Origin: Meconema thalassinum
Taxonomy: Eukaryota > Arthropoda > Insecta > Orthoptera > Tettigoniidae
Reading direction: 5' to 3'
DNA length: 64,000 bases
Assembly (NCBI GenBank): GCA_946902985.2
Contig: OX336389.2
Span: forward strand, 338,618,444 to 338,682,443
Shown here: positions 1-12,012 of the stretch, piece by piece
Layout: each line of letters opens with the position of its first letter
Numbering within the stretch: position 1 is the first letter of the stretch
Position numbers and translations under genes: made by a program
Notes under the pieces: generated by a model
Database searches by the model: none
Seen by the model: only the letters and a program-made list of their open reading frames with translations
What the model was told of the DNA's origin: nothing

Positions 1-470
1 CCCCTCTTAGTGCATAATTGTTCAATCAATACGGAACCATGACAAATACGAATATAACGATACCTTCGCGCATGCACTCAAAATCCAACATGTCGGACAT
101 AAACACAACATCGAACTATAATAAATTACCGACATGGAATACGCACCGTCCATATGTTCGCGTAAATAAACTGGCGAATATGAGACAAGAAATAGCACTG
201 TACCGGTACCTTAATATCCCCAAAACCAATTTCTACACAGCGCGTGGTTTTGACACGACTTCAGTGACAGTTTTACTGAATACTGGTGCGCAATCTGAAC
301 ATATGGTATTGAAGCACACAGAGCGCATGCGTCGGTTGTCCAGAGAGCTTGGACAAGAGGGATATACTACCCACCGCAGCACCCGATCACAACATTCTAC
401 TGTAGTGACTGAACAGATATTTATGAATATTTATGTTAAAACATATAATAATGTTATAATTATCGTCGAA
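1..470. other. Unannotated AT-rich sequence
   Basis: No recognisable gene. An open frame on the plus strand (18-566) runs straight into the SINE at 484, has no domain I recognise and a composition typical of chance frames. Confidence 0.5.
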
Positions 471-483
471 CATAAACAGTCGT

Positions 484-813
484 GCAGAAGCCTCCGTGGC
501 TTAGGCGGCAGCACGCCGGCCTCTCACCGCTGGGTCCGTGGTTCAAATCCCGGTCACTCCATGTGAGATCTGTGCTGGACAAAACGGAGGCAGACAGGTT
601 TTTCTCCGGGTACTCCGGTTTTCCCTGTCACAATTTCATTCCAGCAACACTCTCCACTATCATTTCATTTGTCATTCATTTAATCATTGCCCCAGAGGAG
701 TGCGTCAGGCCTCGGCAGCCGGCACCGTTCATATCCTCGCCGCTAGATAGGGGCTTCATTCATTCCATTCCTGACCCGGTCGGAGACTGGAAGCAGGCTG
801 TGGATTTTCATTT
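484..813 (+). repeat. SINE-1, full-length tRNA-derived SINE (330 bp)
   Basis: The head carries a pol III box A (TGGCTTAGGCGG, 497-508) and box B (GGTTCAAATCC, 540-550). The body contains the pyrimidine-rich TTTTTCTCCGGGTACTCC stretch. A 13-bp target duplication, CATAAACAGTCGT, flanks it at 471-483 and 814-826. A second copy of exactly the same length lies inverted at 46094-46423, inside the 3' LTR of the gypsy element. Such elements are mobilised by a LINE reverse transcriptase. Confidence 0.92.
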
Positions 814-820
814 CATAAAC

Positions 821-955
821 AGTCGTATGCAACTCGCCTATAATGGTAATTAAGACACTCGTATGGAAATTATAAAACTCGCATACGCTCGTTTTATAAA
901 AATACTCGTGTCTTGATTATAGCCATTATAGGCTCGTTGCATAATGTACTATTAT
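821..955. repeat. Palindromic fold-back (~120 bp)
   Basis: The left arm (ATGCAACTCGCCTATAATGG and onward to about 885) is the imperfect reverse complement of the right arm ending near 947. Short CTCG motifs recur roughly every 10-20 bases through both arms. SINE-1 inserted against its left edge. It is probably a small MITE or a regulatory hairpin; no function can be assigned. Confidence 0.75.
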
Positions 956-1625
956 GTGTGACGTGATTCAGTTTCGGCAACCGTTACCCTGAAATAAACA
1001 AGTATTCTCATATCGGTAGGCTACTCAGCCAACGATAATAAAGTATTGGTTTAAAATAAATACCGGAGTTCAAAACACCATCCCATGGACATTTTACTTA
1101 CTGGTACCACTATAATATACATCTCCATAGCTGAGCGGGCGAAGCCACTTTCCACGAGGAGAATACGCCAACAGTAGAATAACTATTCAGACTTAATATC
1201 CAAATATGTGATTTCTAACACTCTAGGCAAATTATAGACCAACCTATTTCGAGACCTAAGAGACCAACTATTACATAATAACTCACCTTTTTATATAGAA
1301 CCCATATGAAGACTCCAGGGGAAGAACGGGGGGTAATTCTGCACGCCGTGAGAATTTGCCTTTTCGTAACTTTACGAACTTTTACGAGGTATATTATTGA
1401 AAATATAGGTTTTATGATTTACATACCTTTTACGGAGTTCTTGGGAGTCGTTTCACAATCTCAACTACAAGTGCCGCACCTCAATAATAATTATTTCACG
1501 AAAATAAAGAATTCTTATCGTGTTCGTTTCACTACGGACGCCATCTTGGACACGTCATGTGACACCATGTGTGACACCATGTGACTACGTTACCAACATG
1601 TCGCACACAAAATTCACTATTTCAA
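956..1625. other. No recognisable gene
   Basis: Unremarkable intergenic sequence. The only pattern seen is a short direct repeat, GTGACACCAT, at about 1559-1580. Confidence 0.5.
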
Positions 1626-1999
1626 CTAGGTTAGGTACTGCCTGGCCGAAAATTACTGCTAGTACCACAAGCAAGGGGGTCTGGGGCCTAAGCCCCAGGT
1701 TAGGTTTGGTTTTGTATGTAAAACATTAATAAGATACAATTTATGTCCGCTACTAGGTTAGGTACTGCCTGGCCGAAAATTACTGCTAGTACCACAAGCA
1801 AGGGGGTCTGGGGCCTAAGCCCCAGGTTAGGTTTGGTTTTGTATGTAAAACATTAATAAGATACAATTTATGTCCGCTACTAGGTTAGGTACTGCCTGGC
1901 CGAAAATTACTGCTAGTACCACAAGCAAGGGGGTCTGGGGCCTAAGCCCCAGGTTAGGTTTGGTTTTGTATGTAAAACATTAATAAGATACAATTTATG
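1626..1999. repeat. Three-copy 127-bp tandem repeat
   Basis: Near-identical units start at 1626, 1753 and 1880; the third ends at about 1999. Each unit contains TTAGGTACTGCCTGGCCG and a perfect 7-bp hairpin, CTGGGGC-CTAA-GCCCCAG. The near-absence of differences between units implies recent duplication or homogenisation. Confidence 0.95.
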
Positions 2000-2394
2000 A
2001 AGTAATTTCACATGCCACACAATCCATGGTTAAAGTACGACTGACGATTTGGATTTGGCGCAATTATAAATTACATTATCGACGCTCTTTTGTTTCTTTC
2101 TATACACGGTGCGAGATAGTACCAAACGCGCGGGGTTGGCATTCCTGACATAGTGACAAGATGTCGACCAGATACTTCATTTTCAACTATATAAGTAGTG
2201 TCGCTATTTGGGATGGCTGGGTGGGTCTATGACAGCGGACGAGTCAACATCTATTAATTTATCATCTCCAGATACCATTACTACAGGTACTTTGGCTAAT
2301 TTCATTACTAATTTTTTTTAAACACAAATTCTCACGGTGTGCAGCGCTACCGAACGGGGTACGGTAAGTCACATTTGGTAAATTTTTCAGGAGA

Positions 2395-3695
2395 GCCAAT
2401 TTCAATTTTCCCTCCACAAACACCAAAGGTGAACGAGACTTGTAGCTTTTCGCACCCCAGACCATAAGGCCTGGGGTGGGGCCGGTGTGTCTTGGATGAA
2501 TGCACTCTACGAGACAGTGCTCGCCAGGTCTACGTCGAACGTGCCAACGACCATCACTTGCGTGTACAGTCCAGCCGCTGAGTGTCCGGCTCTGACATTT
2601 GGTCATGGTGGGAGAAGAGGGTTAAAGAGAACAATCTAGCCAACTTACGGCAGTGAGAAGCTGTTAACAGAACCTTGAAACTTGCCATCATTGTAATTCT
2701 TCTCTAGCGCCTTCACTATGTAACGTGGGAGTCCCACACCCCATTTGCAATTTTATGCATAATTTTGTAATTCCGACATTTTGCGGTTACAAAACATACA
2801 TTCTTCGATCGTAGTGGAATTCCACCTATGTTGGCGATGTCGCTTACTATCATGACTAATGTTGTCACCTGTACCAATCAGCGGTTTTCCCGGTAAGCCG
2901 GTCTTTAAATTTAGCTTGATGTTGCCAAGGCTCTCTTATGTAGTCCAGTTGCCCTTTGTGTAAGTGCAGGTTTGTTGTTTTATTGTCTTGCGTGTGCACA
3001 ATTACCGGTTAACTGTGTGTAAGTATATTACTTTAGTAGTATGGTCTTCAGTTCGTCAGAATTCATTAAAAAATATGTGAAATATTTTATGTTGTACACG
3101 TTTTATATTTCGCGGTACAGAACCGGCAATACTGTCTCCCTCCCTCATGAGAAATGTCAGAGCCGGACACTCGGCGGCTGGACTGTAGGCAGAATCTGCT
3201 TTCATCGCTGAAGACCACGGCGTGCCATTCCATCTTAAAAGTGATCCTCTAACGGCACCAGTAGAGCCGTGCACATCGATGCTGTGGCGTGAGTGGAAGA
3301 CGGGCTAGAGGTGCGCGTGCCCGTAGTCCCACTGCTAGTAACCGGTTCGCAACAGTTCGTGTTGACACTTCTGGGCTCACCGACCCTCGTATCTGTGCTG
3401 TGGTAGCTGTACGATCTGCCACTGCTGCCCTTACAATACGACGATCCTCGCGGACGCGTGTGCTGCGTGGACGTCCAGAACCTAGACTACGGGTGTGAGA
3501 ATGTTCACGTGACCACTGATACCACCATCGTTGCACAACGGACACAGCACGTCCAACTTGTGTGGCAATTCTCCGAAAGGACAATCCCGCCACTCGGAAG
3601 GCCACAACATGGAACAATTCTTCCATGGCCACAATTTGACCCCTTTCAAACTCGCTCAGTTGGCTGTCGGAAGCACGAGTGCGTCTCCGTGGCAT
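2395..3695 (-). pseudogene. Tc1-like transposase relic, split by a MITE
   Basis: Reading leftward from the ATG at 3693-3695, the protein starts MPRRRTRAS and has an N-terminal helix-turn-helix region (residues ~10-110) with an arginine/GRPR-type linker. It then has the first catalytic aspartate in VVFSDESRFC and the conserved R-R-R-P-G-E and VWGA blocks of the Tc1 family (DDE catalytic domain). A TAG at 3249-3251 is an in-frame stop. The frame is interrupted by the MITE at 2567-3185; with one TA kept it reads through the insertion point without a shift. After VFVEGKL (about 2400) similarity ends, so the region with the last two catalytic acids is missing. This is an inactive copy; cut-and-paste transposition into TA is the family's known activity. 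Confidence 0.88.
2567..3185. mobile_element. 619-bp TA-flanked MITE inside the Tc1 relic
   Basis: The left end (CAGTCCAGCCGCTGAGTGTC) and the reverse complement of the right end match for about 34 bp with one mismatch, and then more loosely for another 15. TA dinucleotides sit at both edges (2565-2566, 3186-3187). It holds no transposase, so it is a non-autonomous Tc1/mariner-type element needing an enzyme from elsewhere. Confidence 0.88.
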
Positions 3696-3740
3696 TGTAC
3701 CTGCTTGCTTCACACGTTTGCACCACAATGCGCCGTTTGG

Positions 3741-6700
3741 CTGTGAGCTTTCCCTATTAAACGGTAGACACAGATGGTGCTCTGGTAGCTATGCAACTAC
3801 GTTATCTGTTGGCGAACGACGTTGAAATTCTTATAAGTACATCTACTATCCCCCAGGTGGCATCTGCCGTCATCGGATCAAAATCGACGTCGTATTTTCA
3901 GGTGACCTATTTTTTTGGCAATGTGCTTATATTTGTGGACACATGTCGCTATTTGAAAATACGAATGATTCGCGAACTCGAGCGACGGTGCTGCCATTAT
4001 CTGGAACTAACGTAAGGGTGATGAAAACAAAATCAAACAGATGCTACAATATGTGATTTGAGTAGATGGGTGTGCTCTTCTCTCGTTTCTTCAGTTATTC
4101 TCATAATAATTGAGGCTAAAAGATGATTAATATAATTTCTCAGTTCCACTGTGCTATTCAAATTCAACAATTGCCATATCAATGCATTACTTCCACAAAA
4201 AGAAAGCTTTTCAGACGGAATTGAGTCGATTACTTCGCATCGCAAAGCCGATTTCGAAGTATATGATCGAATGCGGCTGGCATTTTACAGAGGAGAATTA
4301 TTTATTAATAAATACTAATGAATTTCTTACAATATCCAGTGCCCCAACATTCTCCCCTTCACTACAAACTAGGCGACTTAGGGTCGATTTGACAGCTGTT
4401 CTTTCCATGTGGCAAAAATTAATTTCAAGGGACGCTTTATCGTAGGCCTATATGTGGTTGTCTTTCTTTAACTTGCCCGATTGCTGCTTCAAATCTATAA
4501 AGCTCAGGTCTTCTAAGTTTTCAAACATGTGCTTATTAAAAATTTAAAAAATATTTAAGTTATGGTTGAATTGTAGAGTCTTTGATTTATAGACTTCAAC
4601 AGTATTCGGCCGTATCTTCCAAATTTAAAATGTATCTTCTGTACTTACTGAATTATGTAAAGCAATGCACTGACTACACGCTTATTACGTATTCCTGAAC
4701 AAATTATTTTCTTCTCAGCAACTGGTGACAGACTTTCATTTTGAATCTGGTGAGGTGCTCCTTCAAATTACGGTACTAAATTGTAAGCATAAAGCTTCAA
4801 GTCTCATAAAATCATCTGTTTCTAGCACTTTCCCGCACATAATTATGTGTTTGGCATCTAAAATTGCCTGTCCTTCAACGACAGCCCACCAAGAATTGCC
4901 ACCAACATTCAATACACATATGAAGTCGATCACCGTTGCGTCACCATTCTGTCGCGACCAACCTGCCACATACATTCGATTGTGGTTGCGAATACTAGAA
5001 CAGTAAGGTGGCTAAACCAAGGTTGAAAACTTGACACAATAAATTACAAATAAAGTTAATTTACTTGTGAAATAAAATTCTTTTTTGGCGGCTTTGTAGC
5101 TTTAATGGAAATTTAAATGTGATGCAGGACTAACGTCGGGAGGTACTGAACCTGAATTTGAATGATTTCTGGAAAATTTGATGTTATTTTACAAGCCCAT
5201 GTTAATTTTTAACATTGGAAAAGTGTCGCTGGATTAGTGACAGGAACCCGATTTGTTGGCAAGTTTCAGGCGAGGTGAAGCCTAGTCACGTGATTTGTAA
5301 TGCCAAGAAGACACTCTGCCAAGGTCATATTGCATGGTAACAGGGAGTTTGCAGTGAATTTGGAGCATTGTATTGTTATAAATTATGCTATTGGATATTG
5401 TAATCTAGCCAATGAGAAGAGGTCTTATGGAAGGATTATCAAAGCCTCATTAATCTAATTAGATTATTACATTTTGGACCTATGAAGACTTTTTATTATA
5501 TGGAGAAATGCAAAATATTAAAAGAAGAATTTATCAGTACTTTGAAAGTCACTGGAAGTACGCAGTACGATGTATTTTGTGTTAATACAAGTACGCGCGT
5601 CATTTTCCCGCGGAAATGAAAATGGCGGAAGGAGAAGTTTTGCTGCGAGATTGCAAGCAGAAGGAAGAGGTCTTATGTCTTGAAAGTTCGACAAGAACAG
5701 TCGTGGTGCGGGAGAACGTAATTCCTGGCGACCCGTGAATCTAGTGCGGTGATTGGGGACCATCTGAAGCACAGCCATCGTGGGCGACATTTATGTACTA
5801 CCGTACTCTGCTCTCATATGAGTGAAGTTATCGCAATCTGTGCCGATGCGCATTTCGTGTTCCGTGAACAATTCCACGAGTATATTATATTGAAATTAAA
5901 AACATTATAGATCATTGAGCATCTACGAACATTTATTCGAATATTCTGGAAACAGATATTTGAACTTAGTTGAGTGATAAACATTGCATTCTGCAGCGGA
6001 AAGAAGTGTTATTTGAAGAAGCAACGAACAATTTAACTTTGCAGTGAAGTCTGATATACTACAAGGGAACGTGAGTAACCGAACATTATAGGGAGTCTTA
6101 TGAACATTGAAGTCTTCTATTATTTGAATTTAACAATGGTTGCACCTATGAATCAAGAAGGAATGTTGAGTTACGCATTTATGAAGATTGTCGATATGGA
6201 GTAAATTACGATGCGATTGGAACACGTCTAGCAGAGATTTTGGTTGACAACAGAGAGCAACGTTAACGACAGAAATTATGTACAACACCATGTTCAACTA
6301 CAATGGCATGTACATCTATAACATCATGTACAACTACGTATGACTATGTAAAACTACAATTTAACTACGAGCAATTATTATATTTCACCGAACATCTACG
6401 TGAACATTTTCATCTATAATTGTGATTCAATCTACAAACTACAAATTAATTTGCAACAATGGAGATCGATCAACGATATTGCTCAATAATGATCTTGAAT
6501 TTTAAACGGAGGCGACGAAAGAAGATTCATCACGTGAAGAGAGTAGAAGATAGGGTATCCCGTCTAACGCCTGAAGCCTGGTACCCGAGGAACGAGGAGA
6601 CGGTGAGCAGTTCTAAGTCCGAAGGATTAAGGAGTTACCGGGGAGGAACGCTGTCCATAGCCGAGGTAGCACTAGCAGTTCGTTGAATGGTGCAGACCAG

Positions 6701-9190
6701 GGTTCGTGACCTTCTTTGGGAACGTGGAACATCAGGGTATTTTCCTAATACCTATTTGAACTTCGAGAGTCGACTTTAAGGTAGAACTACCAGATTCATT
6801 TTCAGTAGTTACAGTATTTGGCAACATTTGAGCAACTATTCTCCATGTTTTTGTGATAATATTTCCACTTTGCCATCCATCGATTTTATTCTACGATATT
6901 ATGTTGGATGATTGTCATTCTTCATCTGAGCATAAATTTCAACTCTACAGTTTCTGAATTGACATAATATAATTTAATGGAACTTCATTTTCCACATTTA
7001 AGAATTTTTCTTAAATAGTTTTTCGATTTCAGTTTTTCATAAACTGAATTTCAGATAGTTTTTCTTCATTAATGTATAATTATAAATTCATTTGGAATTG
7101 GGCATCTATATGTATGAAGATTTTTAGTAGGGATAAAAGATCTACGTTTGATATATTTGAATATCATAAATGTTATACGATACCATTTCGACGATCTGGC
7201 AAGTAATATTCGTCATGTTCATGCTACGTATTTATGTATACGAGACTTTTTGAATGGAATTATATTCATGATTTGACAAACTATTTTATTTTATAGAAAG
7301 CTTTGATCTTTCTTTAATGAAACTCTTATGTGAAATATATCTTCTTGGAAGATAATTTAATTCGACAACAGGGAATTTAGGGACATCCTAATCCAGTCGT
7401 AATTGATATCTATCGAACACTTAAATAACATTGCAGTTATTTCACACAATTTTCAACGTTACGTAATATTGTTAGTGTAATGTTGCAACATTGCACTTTG
7501 AAGAGAAATCAGTATGGTGAGACGAATTATTGTATTCTTATTACATTTTAGTAACAAATGGTTAACGACACAGTAACTTTACGGAGTAAACCTTCGTTAG
7601 GTCTTTCAAAATAAACTTCATTTGCATAGACAACGGGTAATTTATAGTTACATTGAAATAATGCAAGTACTGCATGAAAGTTTATTGAAACAGTTGTAAT
7701 GAAGTTATAGGAATTTGTTAATAAGCATACGATGAAATGTTGATGCCATATATAAGGGTTTATATATATATGCGATGATATATTTGTACTTAGATACGAG
7801 GGTGTTGCCGTATTTTGAAGTTTATGCATTATAATACTGTTGTATGGAAGTTTAAGCATTGTTGTTATGAAGAAGAGTTGATGATAACTCGGAGGTACAA
7901 GTGTGGAAACGATATTGAAGGATAGACAGATAGGGAGATGGCGGAAACGTCAGTGAGATGGAAATTAATCTTTGACAACAACAAATTATTACTAAACTAT
8001 TAACATTAATTGTGTGTAAACATAGTATGAACTTATCTTAACTGATCGGTCATATCAGCCTGATATAGACATGTTAAACCTAAACAAGACTAGATGGTGA
8101 AGTACCTAAACAAAGTTAAATTAACATTAATATTGTTAAATATTAATAATAATGAAGAGATATAAACGGAAGTAAACAATTAAACTTGTGTGGATAGACC
8201 GTTGTAAATATTGTATATCAATACTTAATAATATTTAAACTTTATTAACGGGGGATTTATTTTTAATAATAATAATATTCTACGCGTATTGTAAATAAGC
8301 GGAGATCGTTTTAGAACGTGTGGTTTATTGTGAATTGAGTTATTTATGTGTAAGAATATGAGTGTATGTGGAATTACGTCTTGTGTTAACGATATAAGAA
8401 TATTTAAGAAAGTGAGTTGTTTTAGCGAAGTGTATTATACGTCAATGCTTGATATAAGTGAATGGAAGTTAAATCTAGAAGGAGTGAAACGATACTGTCA
8501 TTATTAGACGTTAAATAACATTACATTTTTGTATAAATGAATGTCAAATCAGCTATGAGTGGCGAGGCAGACCCTGTTATGAATGTGAATGAGACGGCAG
8601 GTTATATAACAAGTACTGCAGTGATGAATCGACTGCAGGGGTAAAAGAATGCAACCTTGAATAATGTAAACACAAGCTATGGCTGTAACATTAAACGCGA
8701 GTGTGCAGTTTTAAAGCTGTAATTTTGTGGTTATCAGTAACTTTTATTTTTCTACTGGATTATCAGTAACAGCTGATATGTGTGTGGTTGTTTATACACA
8801 TGCAGGAAAGTCGTCTTAGACTTTATTTCTGTTCTGCGGAGAGGCGAGCGAGCCTGTGTGTTTTATTTATTGATGTTTTATTTGAATTATATTTTAATTG
8901 TTTTTATTAATAAATTTACTTCGTTCTTTGTCTACGTCTTGAGTTACGTGACTTATTTTAATTATAAGGGAGATTGTGTTGTGGAACCTGAACAGGTAAG
9001 GCCTTCTACGACCCGAGAATTTGGTAAGTTTCTCACTCTACCACCTTTTATTTTTATTTTATCCATAACACAATCGTAGACACTGTTGTATGGTCATGAA
9101 GTGCTTGTTAGTAGGATTTGGGTTTTTTCTAGCAGGGGACCTTCAAGATTCTACGATCCAGCTGATCTTCGGATTTCCAACAAGTGGCTT
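3741..9190. other. AT-rich region without a recognised gene
   Basis: All open frames here are short and none shows a family signature. I noted a 40-codon ORF from the ATG at about 5617, a basic 75-codon ORF at 6459-6686, and loosely repeated TACAACTAC-type words at about 6270-6470. The last 2 kb is very AT-rich with long TAATAATAA runs. It could be old, unrecognised transposon sequence or the intron or UTR of a distant gene; nothing in the sequence decides this. Confidence 0.5.
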
Positions 9191-9194
9191 CTTG

Positions 9195-9435
9195 ATTTAT
9201 ACGGGGTACAGTAGCATCCCGGCATTAGCCCGAAGACGAAGTGGAAAACCACCGAAAACCACTTCGAGGATGGTTGAGGTGGGAATCTAACCCCCTCTAC
9301 TCATTTGGACCACCCAGGGCTGAGTAGACCCCGTTCCAGTCCTCACATCACTTTTCAAATTTCGTGGCAGAGCCGGGAATCGAACCTCGGACTTCCGGGG
9401 TGGAAGTTAAGGAGGCGACCTAGCCGATATGATAT
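9195..9435 (-). repeat. SINE-2 fragment (long form), antisense
   Basis: In reverse complement it carries the SINE-2 head, the extra box-B-like module and the central domain (AGTGGTTTTCGGTGGTTTTC). The 3' body is missing. The order matches 51527-52021. Confidence 0.85.
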
Positions 9436-9650
9436 TTCCTTATTACTCATTGGTAATTTGTGAGAGGGCAGTCGACTACAACCGAATATTTCCAGGCGAA
9501 ATCACAACCTCACGATCTAGAGAGAAGTGCTACCATCTCCCAGATAAAATATGAACTTGTACGACTCAGTAATCAATACTGTTGAAATGCTGACTGGCGC
9601 ACAATGCTCCTTTAATATTATTACTAACATCTGGTACCATTCTTCTGTGT

Positions 9651-9723
9651 GGCCCGTTAGCTCAGTTGGTTAGAGCGTCGTGCTAATAACGCGAAGGTCG
9701 TGGGTTCGATCCCCCACGGGCCA
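9651..9723 (+). tRNA. tRNA-Ile (anticodon AAU)
   Basis: A 73-nt cloverleaf. The acceptor stem GGCCCGT/ACGGGCC pairs fully; the D arm contains TAGCTCAGTTGG (box A); the anticodon AAU is at 9685-9687 in a CUAAUAA loop; the T arm contains GGTTCGATCCC (box B); the discriminator is A. No intron; CCA is not encoded. A T5 pol III terminator follows. All stems are intact, which sets it apart from the decayed tRNA-like SINE heads nearby, so it is probably a functional gene. Confidence 0.97.
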
Positions 9724-9729
9724 GTGTCA

Positions 9730-9734
9730 TTTTT
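9730..9734 (+). terminator. Pol III terminator of tRNA-Ile
   Basis: A TTTTT run lying 6 nt after the tRNA discriminator base. Confidence 0.85.
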
Positions 9735-9949
9735 CTTGTATTCTATTCGTAGGTATTTAGTACACGTTCTTTCTCACAATCTTTTCTGTAAAGAAATGTA
9801 TCATACTTTTGCAGGGTTAATGGAAATTTATATGTGATAGTAACTCCTTGCCAATTCGATTCCTCCTTGGTGTAAAATCATAGCCACAATTCCCTACGAA
9901 CACGTGAAACAAAAATAATTTGTTGTTGCTGTTTTATTTGAGGGGCTTG

Positions 9950-10290
9950 GACTTCGTGGTCATTAAGCCCCGTGTACTTGGGTGTATGTATAGAATTTTG
10001 TCAAGAGTACCTGTGTTATTGTGATGGCTGTATTTTGTGTGTGTTTTGTAATTAAGAAGACGATTGGGAACGAGGTGGCCGTGGCCTTAAGTGAGAAACC
10101 ACGGAAATCCACTTCCAGGATGGCTGAGGTGGATATCGAACCCACCACCTCTTTTCAGTTTTGCCACACGAGTCTGACGTAAGTGTACCCTTTTCCAGTC
10201 CTAGGACCAGAATTCAATTTCTTGGCAGAGACAGAAATCGAACCAAAGCCAAGACTGCTAGCCGCTACATCACGAGGAGGTCAAAATAAC
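9950..10290 (-). repeat. SINE-3 copy, antisense, degenerate
   Basis: The tail (CCCGTGTACTTGGG on this strand), the central domain (AACCACGGAAATCCACTTCC) and a decayed tRNA-like head ending in CTAGCCGCTACATCACG occur in the same order as at 29465-29850 and 58507-58866. Confidence 0.85.
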
Positions 10291-10907
10291 TCGTCTGACC
10301 AACGTTGAGGCGCTCACTGTTGAGGAGTTGAGGCCATGATTAAAGCCCTGCGCGGATGCGGATATTCGCAAAATATTTCGCCATGCGGATATAGTTTGCA
10401 TGGCTGTGCGGTTAGCGGATGAGCTGCGGATAATGTATGGAGAAAATTTGCGGATATTTTTTTGAATACAATCCGAACTTGTTGAATATCATTACTCGGA
10501 CCGGGATGTGTATGACATATCATATTTTTCCGTTGACAAATGTAAGTCATTATGTCATCAAGCATAATTAACATTTGAACTGAAATGGGTTGCAATTCTG
10601 GCTGTATAACATTCATTATAAACTAAAAAACAACAACCTGGCGCTCTTCGTATGGTAGCACACCTCATGCCTTAAAAATATTTATTTTAATGGAAGGTGA
10701 ATAGCATGTAGTTAACCCTTTATAGGTCTGTGGTATGTATATTTACCACAACTATAAGGGCAATTTATACTGTCAAAAATAATGTTGGTTGAATCTTTCA
10801 GCCATATATCAATGAGTTATTATTAATTTTCTTTTTGAAGTGTTATTATTCCTGAAAATCAAATATTAAATCTAAGGTGCTTGATAACAATATATTTTTA
10901 AATTATA
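10291..10907. other. No recognisable gene
   Basis: Unremarkable sequence between two SINEs. About 10330-10470 has many GCGGATA-type words that suggest a degenerate local repeat. Confidence 0.5.
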
Positions 10908-10919
10908 ACAATTAAAATT

Positions 10920-11306
10920 GTCGCCTCCGTAGCGTAGCGGTCAGCATGGTTAGCTGCCGCCTCGGAGGTCCTGGGTTCGATTCCCGGCTCTGCCATCCTC
11001 GAAGTGGTTTTCCGTGGTTTCCCTCTTCGTCTTCGGGCAAATGCCGGGACGGTCCCTACTGTAAGGCCACGGCTGCCTCCTTCCTTGCCTATCCATTCCA
11101 ATCTTCCCATCCCTCATGAGGCCCCTGTTCGCTTTGCAGGTGAGGCCGCCTGGGCGAAGTGCTGATCACACCTCCCCAGTTGTATCTAATCCGACCAAGT
11201 GTTCCCAGCTCTAGAACACTGCCTGGAAAGGCGGTAGTGGTGAGTTCCCTCGCTGAGTCCGTGGGAACCACCAACCTGGAGGGTAAAATTGATTTTTTTT
11301 AAATTG
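10920..11306 (+). repeat. SINE-2, full-length short form
   Basis: The head begins TCGCCTCCGTAGCGTAGCGG, with box B GGTTCGATTCC at about 10975. It continues with the central domain (AGTGGTTTTCCGTGGTTTCC) and a body with GAGGCCGCCTGGGCGAAG, ending TGGAGGGTAAAATTGATTTT. Perfect 12-bp target duplications (ACAATTAAAATT) lie at 10908-10919 and 11307-11318. It lacks the ~125-bp second module of the long form. Confidence 0.95.
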
Positions 11307-11318
11307 ACAATTAAAATT

Positions 11319-11814
11319 AAAGAGTGAAACAAAATATGATAATAAAAATTAGAATTATAAATATGCTTCGAAACATAAAAAATAAATATGATCATTAAAA
11401 TTATAATAATTTTATAATCTTATTTTTGAGATTTAAAAATATAAACGTTTGAATTATCAAAATAAACATGAACATTAAGAAGTTAAAGAAAACAAAAAAT
11501 AAAATTAATAATTACAATTAGGCTAAGATAATTACAATGAAAATAAAATAAATACAAATACAATATTTTCAATAATATTCTACCGTATAAAGAGTTAAAT
11601 TATAAAATGTTTTGTAACCATAATAACTACAACAATAATAGTAATCAATCTAATCATAATATCCAGCTATCGAATTACCCATGTCTTTCCTGCTCAGTCT
11701 TCTTTAAGTTCACTGCATAACTGCGACTGCTCTGTACTTTTTCCACGCTTGCACCCTTTATATTTAAAGGCGTTTTTCTTCTTAATTTTAATGAATTAAA
11801 TTTACCTTCGTATG
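11319..11814. other. Very AT-rich spacer
   Basis: No gene seen; mostly A/T runs. Confidence 0.5.
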
Positions 11815-12012
11815 ACCCGGCTCCCATGCCGGAGGTCCGAGATTCAATTCCCGGCTCTGCCACGAAATTTGCAAAGTGGTGTGAGGACTGGAACGGGGTC
11901 TACTTAGCCTCGGGTGGTCCAAATGAGTAGAGGGGGTTCGATTCCCACCTCAGCCATCCTCGAAGTGGCTTTCCCCACTTCGTCTCCAGGCAAATGCTGG
12001 GATGGTACTGTA
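11815..12012 (+). repeat. SINE-2 fragment, long form
   Basis: It starts within the head, has a first box-B copy (GATTCAATTCCCGGCTCTGC) and the module GGACTGGAACGGGGTC. A second box-B copy (GGTTCGATTCCCACCTCAGC) and the start of the central domain follow. It is truncated at both ends. Confidence 0.88.

Noticed and set aside
18..566. 182-codon ORF at the left edge
   Set aside because: Runs into SINE-1, no domain recognised, composition typical of chance frames.
1626..1999. Telomere-like TTAGG words
   Set aside because: Only isolated AGGTTAGGT words inside a 127-bp unit, not a (TTAGG)n array.
10920..10990. tRNA gene call at SINE-2 heads
   Set aside because: Box A and B are present but acceptor and anticodon stems do not pair, and SINE body follows directly.
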